From Brevibacillus choshinensis (GTDB lineage Bacteria > Bacillota > Bacilli > Brevibacillales > Brevibacillaceae): a stretch of 64,000 nucleotides of DNA. A program made the position numbers and the translations under genes. Positions 61,801 through 64,000 of this stretch are shown here, one piece after another. The first letter of the stretch is position 1. Each line of letters begins with the position of its first letter. The notes beneath the pieces were generated by a model. The model ran no database searches and had not been told where the DNA came from. It was given only the letters and a program-made list of their open reading frames with translations. The DNA lies in assembly GCF_001420695.1 (NCBI RefSeq), contig NZ_LJJB01000010.1, forward strand, positions 1,613,114-1,677,113, read 5' to 3'.

Positions 61801-61818
61801 GCCGCTCATTCTTTTCAC
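55816..61818 (-). CDS. Giant hybrid: Ser/Thr kinase-like, AAA ATPase, TPR, GAF, PAS, Hpt, CheA-like histidine kinase
   Basis: 2000 residues, no membrane helices seen. Order: protein-kinase-like domain (about 12-270) with VVHKDINPANI, but the DFG loop reads INFGLS (about 151-156), Asn replacing the metal-binding Asp; AAA/STAND ATPase with Walker A GNAGVGKS (about 331-338) and Walker B LVLFLDDLQWADPSS; long helical TPR-like region (about 700-1300); GAF (about 1339-1483); PAS-like segment (about 1526-1633); Hpt-like helix with HQFKGDF (His near 1696); HATPase with DHGIEDEVERV (about 1868) and GRGVGLSIVKREVERLGG. The last two resemble CheA, but there is no CheW domain. Probably a cytoplasmic signalling scaffold paired with the convergent CheY-like protein. 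Confidence 0.9.
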   Translation of the reverse strand: MKRMSGKLLVPGYRITEFVSNHVNMGVYRAFRIVDNLPVIIKTQQKGIPRNDSIWKLKHEYRILESIQSEAVEAIVELVHNDRETLLITEDHGGLPLSLLMKMRELSIREILTIALGVAHAMKKVHQSRVVHKDINPANILVHPDTFDVKLINFGLSTRLYQEYQSAMNPKEWQGNLRYVSPEQTGRMNRTVDYRSDFYSFGISLYEMLTGRPPFLSTDALELVHAHMARKPVPPNQSHPSIPAVLSDLVLKCLSKNVEDRYLSSSGLIADLEKCLDLLQVDGSINPFPLGIQDRTNQLHISEKLYGREQELVLLTESFEQISNGATRLVMLSGNAGVGKSALVREAQKAFLQGKGRFISGKFDQYKQSVPYSAILLAFQDLIRQILTGNERELHMWSETILEALQGLGQVIVDVIPQLEMIIGKQPVVPELPATEAKNRFQMVMQRFVRIWAKPEHPLVLFLDDLQWADPSSLFLIQEMISDLQVSHFLLLCAYREQEGSLMNPLMSALIELGSQNRILRQISLHPLEVDEIAQLLADTIQAVPESTQPLALIVHRKTAGNPFFTRQFLKSLYDKGLMKYVTDPGDWIWSLEEIEKLDTADNVADFLVERMRLLPMLTQKLLAYAACLGNHFYLHMVAKARNQKESETIRHIWPAVEEGLLYPLEGDSYLAYAALEEEDAAIHMKVHFTFLHDRIQQAAYSLLSEVEREMVHLKLGRMMRELTHSYESELLFEICNHMYQGAELIDDHTERMHVGHCHLLAGQRAKLSTAFDAALRFFRQGTEVLREEGWELNRQLAVELYTMRAEAEYLCNNFDTAESLFALVKQYAQTNAEQVRILEIQVHMYTSLAKFPLVVDIANQALQLLGVSIPNKPGKLDIIKEMWQIKRKLKGRKADELLYMPNVPDENYRMAMNIISYAGPSSYFVDMNWFALTILRVLHLSLVHGNDVASANGYTGYGIVQAAQFGKYQEGYDYGLLACSVADSFHDPIAMTKAYGAFAIMINHWRDHAKTNIPLLKKAIQHGLESGGNIYVAYNAHGLLEAMLYCGSPIDELRQQIGLYADLIRQLKVVDHDDRLLLLKQALHCFTRTEAGDPTAFCEENFDEEAYVKGLQTDGTNYKRYMYHYYKSMVHFLFGNYREAAEMTTEAEQWMETVSGQILVSEHVFIQTLALTGLYPQASWADKRKYAKKIKSNLSKMKKWATHCVENFHHKYLLMRAEWIRVSGDPQAATPFYEQAIQSAKKYGFLQKEAIAYELAAKHYLSMGMETVSTFYLSEAHFGYMQWGAVAKAQAIEAQNHFSTERIGSHQAITDITVTGHTPDMVDLMTVIKASQMIASEIKLDKLLATMLRTVMSNAGAQRGFIILKNESEWFIEAAGSIDEDIEILQSIPYEQGSLLSVATVNYVMRTEEILVLHEAYVEAIFFKDPYITKNMPKSILCAPLWQQGKMVGVVYLENNESTHVFNEGRTELLRLLFSQIATFIENARLYHQLEQWNQSLEKIVAERTDKIETLLRANKNLLNNAGQGFLSFCRNLLIHSEYSQECVRMFGRELAGLSIPELLYPDSKEDQVFIESLLNKYFELENGAQRELYLSLFPTEIMVNHLPLKVECKPIDEGSGEYSGGLMLILTDLSEQRALENKVEQEWQSLKMVVTVAISLDLFETVLQSFRSFVTSEWKHIWAEKGEGAEKLYQLISRLHQFKGDFSQFYLIHTPAQLHEMESILVHLAKNKVIAPDVEREIQSGIDSICSAIQQDLEIVKQQLGTDFLEKKEKAVSFSKDRWNAFSGQLTTYLQGEGQEHLLHEFSRLRNRPFTELLSRYDEYMAKVSARLDKRIYPLQIDAEDVWVDPQRFGNFVSCLVHVFSNALDHGIEDEVERVAQQKERWGTIRCQIKQEGSMLHLTISDDGKGVDLERLKMVGQEKGWDDTKSEQEWLNELFKEDVSTKIEVASELSGRGVGLSIVKREVERLGGTVDISTQKGKGTRFHFRIPLKEEESYLRHV

Positions 61819-61934
61819 TCCATTTTGATAGGCCTTTGGTCTTATCTATTGTTCATGGCTTTCGAATCATCTATATTTAAACTATATTCTGACATAAAAC
61901 ACCATATATCGAAATAACTAATGGGAGGACAGCC

Positions 61935-62525
61935 ATGTCAAATTTAAGTCGTACCGTTGGAAATCCCCATAACGGGGAAAGTGTCACTTTCTTAAAAACC
62001 ACCGAGGAAACGAATGGGGAATACCTGTTATTCCGAACAGACCTACCATCCAATATTGGAATCTTCTTACACTATCATACAGAACTTGTGGAAAGCTTTG
62101 AAGGTGTTAGTGGCAATTTAGATCTTACAGTTGATGGAAAAACGATCACCTTGCAAAAAGGAGATAAAGCCGTTGCTCCGCTCGACAAGAGACACTACTT
62201 TCATAATAACACCAAGGAAATGGTCAGCTTTAACGTAGAAATCAGGCCAGCCGGTCAATTCGAAGCATTCGTCCGCTGCGGATATGGATTGGATACCGAT
62301 GGAAGAAGCTTTTACATGCCGCTCCTGAAGCAATATCTCCCGAAAAATATTTTGCTCTTGGGCACACTCTTTGAAATGGGCGCTTTTTATGTCCCTTACC
62401 TACCACTTTTCCTACAAAAAGCAATATTTGGCCTGCTAGCGAAACTCTCGACATGGACAGGTGCAGCGAAGACTTTGGAAAAGTACTACATCCCTTCACA
62501 GGAAGACCAACGCATTTCAAGTTAA
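61935..62525 (+). CDS. Cupin-domain protein
   Basis: 196 residues. Cupin barrel (about 25-120) with HYHTELVESFEGVSGNLDLTVDGKTITLQKGDKAVAPLDKRHYFHN, giving the His/Glu/His set of a metal site. The C-terminal 75 residues are more hydrophobic (LLLGTLFEMGAFYVPYLPLFLQKAIFGLLAK), which may be membrane-associated. GGGAGGACA precedes the ATG. Enzyme or binding role is not inferable. Confidence 0.85.
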   Translation: MSNLSRTVGNPHNGESVTFLKTTEETNGEYLLFRTDLPSNIGIFLHYHTELVESFEGVSGNLDLTVDGKTITLQKGDKAVAPLDKRHYFHNNTKEMVSFNVEIRPAGQFEAFVRCGYGLDTDGRSFYMPLLKQYLPKNILLLGTLFEMGAFYVPYLPLFLQKAIFGLLAKLSTWTGAAKTLEKYYIPSQEDQRISS

Positions 62526-62630
62526 GAAAACCTCTACCGAGGCCTGTTCATTGATGAGCGACCGCGATTAAGCGGAAAGTTTTACCGAAGTGATGCCAGA
62601 AGCGGACGCTAAAGTATCGTCATGCGCTCC

Positions 62631-62662
62631 GGAATTCATAAGTAATAGCGCTTATAAATTCC
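62631..62662. repeat. Imperfect hairpin downstream of the cupin gene
   Basis: GGAATTCATAA (62631-62641) pairs with TTATAAATTCC (62652-62662), one mismatch, 10-nt loop, no T run. The stretch 62526-62630 shows no gene. Confidence 0.4.
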
Positions 62663-62675
62663 TACACGTTAAAGG

Positions 62676-62710
62676 AAAAAGCACCCTGACTGCTGTTGCA
62701 ATAGGATGCT
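62676..62710 (-). terminator. Probable terminator of the right-edge gene
   Basis: On the minus strand AGCATCCT pairs with AGGGTGCT with one mismatch, followed by TTTTTCCTTT. It lies about 100 bases past that gene's stop. Confidence 0.5.
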
Positions 62711-62813
62711 TCTCTTCTTCTCATCGTTGATCCATGAACACTCCGACCTGACTTTGGCCATATCGATGACTTCATACTTACCTTTTCATACCTGAGTAAG
62801 GTCGGGTGGATTA

Positions 62814-64000
62814 CTAGAATTCGTTTGTACGATGTAGCGGTCGAATTTGCGGTTCCAGCATGAGCTGATAGACAGGAACAAACTCTACTGGTTCTGTCGG
62901 ATAGGGCTGTTCGGCTGTCTCTCCTCCGCCAGGCGTAGCCGGTGCAACTGGCACGGCATCAGGCATGAACAGAAAAAAGCTTCCTACTGCCCCTGCAGCA
63001 AGCAAAATGATGACACTCAGCAGCGCCGTCGATTTGCCTCGAAACAGCTTCATCAACGGACTAGACGTCTCGCTACGCACTTCCTCCAGCAGCTTGCGGA
63101 AGTCGGCATGCCGCACAGAAAACCAGCGCTTTTTCCATTCCTTATCACGCAATCTCCTGCCTCTATTTTCAAGCAATAATCCTTTGAGAGCCTGTCGATA
63201 ACCGGGCGAGATGTATTTGCCTGTGAAAAACATGCGTTGCGTCATACTCCACTGGATAAAGGAATACAAGACTTCTTCCCCACCATTATCTCCGACGAAT
63301 CTCAACAGGTCGCTGTATGCGAAAGAATCCTGCCCTTGAAGCTCTGCTCGATAAAATACCAGCGCTACCAGTGGAAAGCTGTCTGGCTCTAATGGACGTC
63401 CCAATAGATTGACGATCAGCTTCTGCTGGATAGCCATCTCCTTTTCATCCCATTGGCGAAAGAACTGTTCGGGCAATGGTACTTCTCGATTTTCCGTCAG
63501 AATCGCCATCTGACTGATGTGCGCAAGCTTTTGACGGCTCTCCAAATCAAGCTCGCCAGTGAAGGTCTGTGGCTTTTCCTCCAGAAGTGTCATGATCTTC
63601 CCAAAATCATCCCAGGACAAGCTGTCCAACGCGATCTGCTTGAGTAAGGACTTGTCCAGCTCGTCCAAAAGCTCATCCGCAAACCCGCTCACACCATCCT
63701 GGCTCTCAAAGAAATCGTGAATGGTTAGCGCAGCTTGCAGCTTTTGCCTTTCCCGTGCAAACAGACTGATCACTTTTTCTCGTGTCGCGGTCATAAAGAA
63801 CAGATTTCGCAGGGCTGGTGGAGCCGTTTCCGTCCAGAACTCGATTTCCTGTAGGACTTGGCTGATCTTCGAGAAGGATGCCAGACGATCCGCGAGATAG
63901 TCCTCAAATAATGGTTTGACGACCTGCTTGTAGCCGAAAACGGAACGCATCAGAAAGCCAAACAGCTCTTGATCGTTGGACAGATGCTGGTAGACCTCCG
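62814..64000 (-). CDS. Unknown protein with one membrane helix, 5'-truncated at the window edge
   Basis: The frame is open to the last base of the window; residues before the first ATG (63950), such as EVYQHLSNDQELFGFL, read like normal protein, so the real start is outside. Visible part: long helical, acidic cytoplasmic region (about 300 residues), a basic stretch, one membrane helix (LLSVIILLAAGAVGSFFLFM) and a Pro-rich extracytoplasmic tail of about 50 residues (VAPATPGGGETAEQPYPTEPVEFVP). I recognise no family. No operon partner is visible here. Confidence 0.75.
   Translation of the reverse strand, partial: EVYQHLSNDQELFGFLMRSVFGYKQVVKPLFEDYLADRLASFSKISQVLQEIEFWTETAPPALRNLFFMTATREKVISLFARERQKLQAALTIHDFFESQDGVSGFADELLDELDKSLLKQIALDSLSWDDFGKIMTLLEEKPQTFTGELDLESRQKLAHISQMAILTENREVPLPEQFFRQWDEKEMAIQQKLIVNLLGRPLEPDSFPLVALVFYRAELQGQDSFAYSDLLRFVGDNGGEEVLYSFIQWSMTQRMFFTGKYISPGYRQALKGLLLENRGRRLRDKEWKKRWFSVRHADFRKLLEEVRSETSSPLMKLFRGKSTALLSVIILLAAGAVGSFFLFMPDAVPVAPATPGGGETAEQPYPTEPVEFVPVYQLMLEPQIRPLHRTNEF

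Overview
The window reads as chromosomal DNA of a Gram-positive, endospore-former-type Bacillota, and Brevibacillus or a close Paenibacillaceae relative fits best. Pointers are B. subtilis-like gene families (YclNOPQ-type siderophore importer, DUF2294, YxcD-like, PadR, VanRS-like), S-box and c-di-AMP riboswitches, a cre box, Fur boxes, purine-rich Shine-Dalgarno sites and frequent GTG/TTG starts. Genus is an inference. I see no tRNA, rRNA, CRISPR array, phage module or intact insertion sequence.

Layout. 1-2121: 3' part of a sensor kinase. 2206-7453 (minus): a seven-gene chitobiose/cellobiose PTS operon (IIB, IIC, ChbG deacetylase, IIA, GH4 phospho-glycosidase, HAD phosphatase, HPr paralogue), read from a near-consensus sigma-54 promoter next to a cre box and controlled by the LevR/CelR-type activator at 7661-10336. 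10529-12543: sensor kinase plus NarL-type regulator. 12698-15999: aas-lplT lysophospholipid recycling pair. 16066-19976 (minus): secreted 5'-nucleotidase and RecQ. 20239-22045: a decaying patch with a frameshifted secreted-protein gene, a small membrane-protein ORF broken by an in-frame TGA, and an intact 59-aa membrane peptide. 22178-23971: divergent LysR/SDR pair. 24238-25096: c-di-AMP riboswitch and a secreted CAP-domain protein.

25604-28939 (minus): VanR/VanS-like two-component system followed by a serine D,D-carboxypeptidase and a VanZ-like protein. The same TCTTTA-N5-TCTTTA box lies ahead of both transcription units, suggesting one cell-envelope regulon. 29379-33724 (minus): GNAT, fumarase, MgtC-like and MATE genes. 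33853-40389 (minus): a six-gene operon joining a PotABCD-type ABC importer to a nucleoside hydrolase and adenine deaminase, probably for purine salvage. 40636-46079: DUF2294 gene, then SAM-riboswitch-controlled metQNI and a GlcD-type FAD oxidase. 46200-46936: two small envelope-related genes. 47394-51155 (minus): Fur-controlled siderophore importer. 51412-55239: PadR regulator with its twin operator, an ABC exporter and a second MATE pump. 55436-61818: a CheY-like regulator convergent with a 2000-residue Ser/Thr-kinase/AAA/GAF/PAS/Hpt/CheA-like histidine kinase. The window ends with a cupin gene and a truncated gene of unknown function.

The most novel signal is a family of three dispersed 210-216-bp intergenic elements (29044, 41152, 47011). 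They differ in sequence but keep the same nested fold through compensatory substitutions, and nothing coding explains them.
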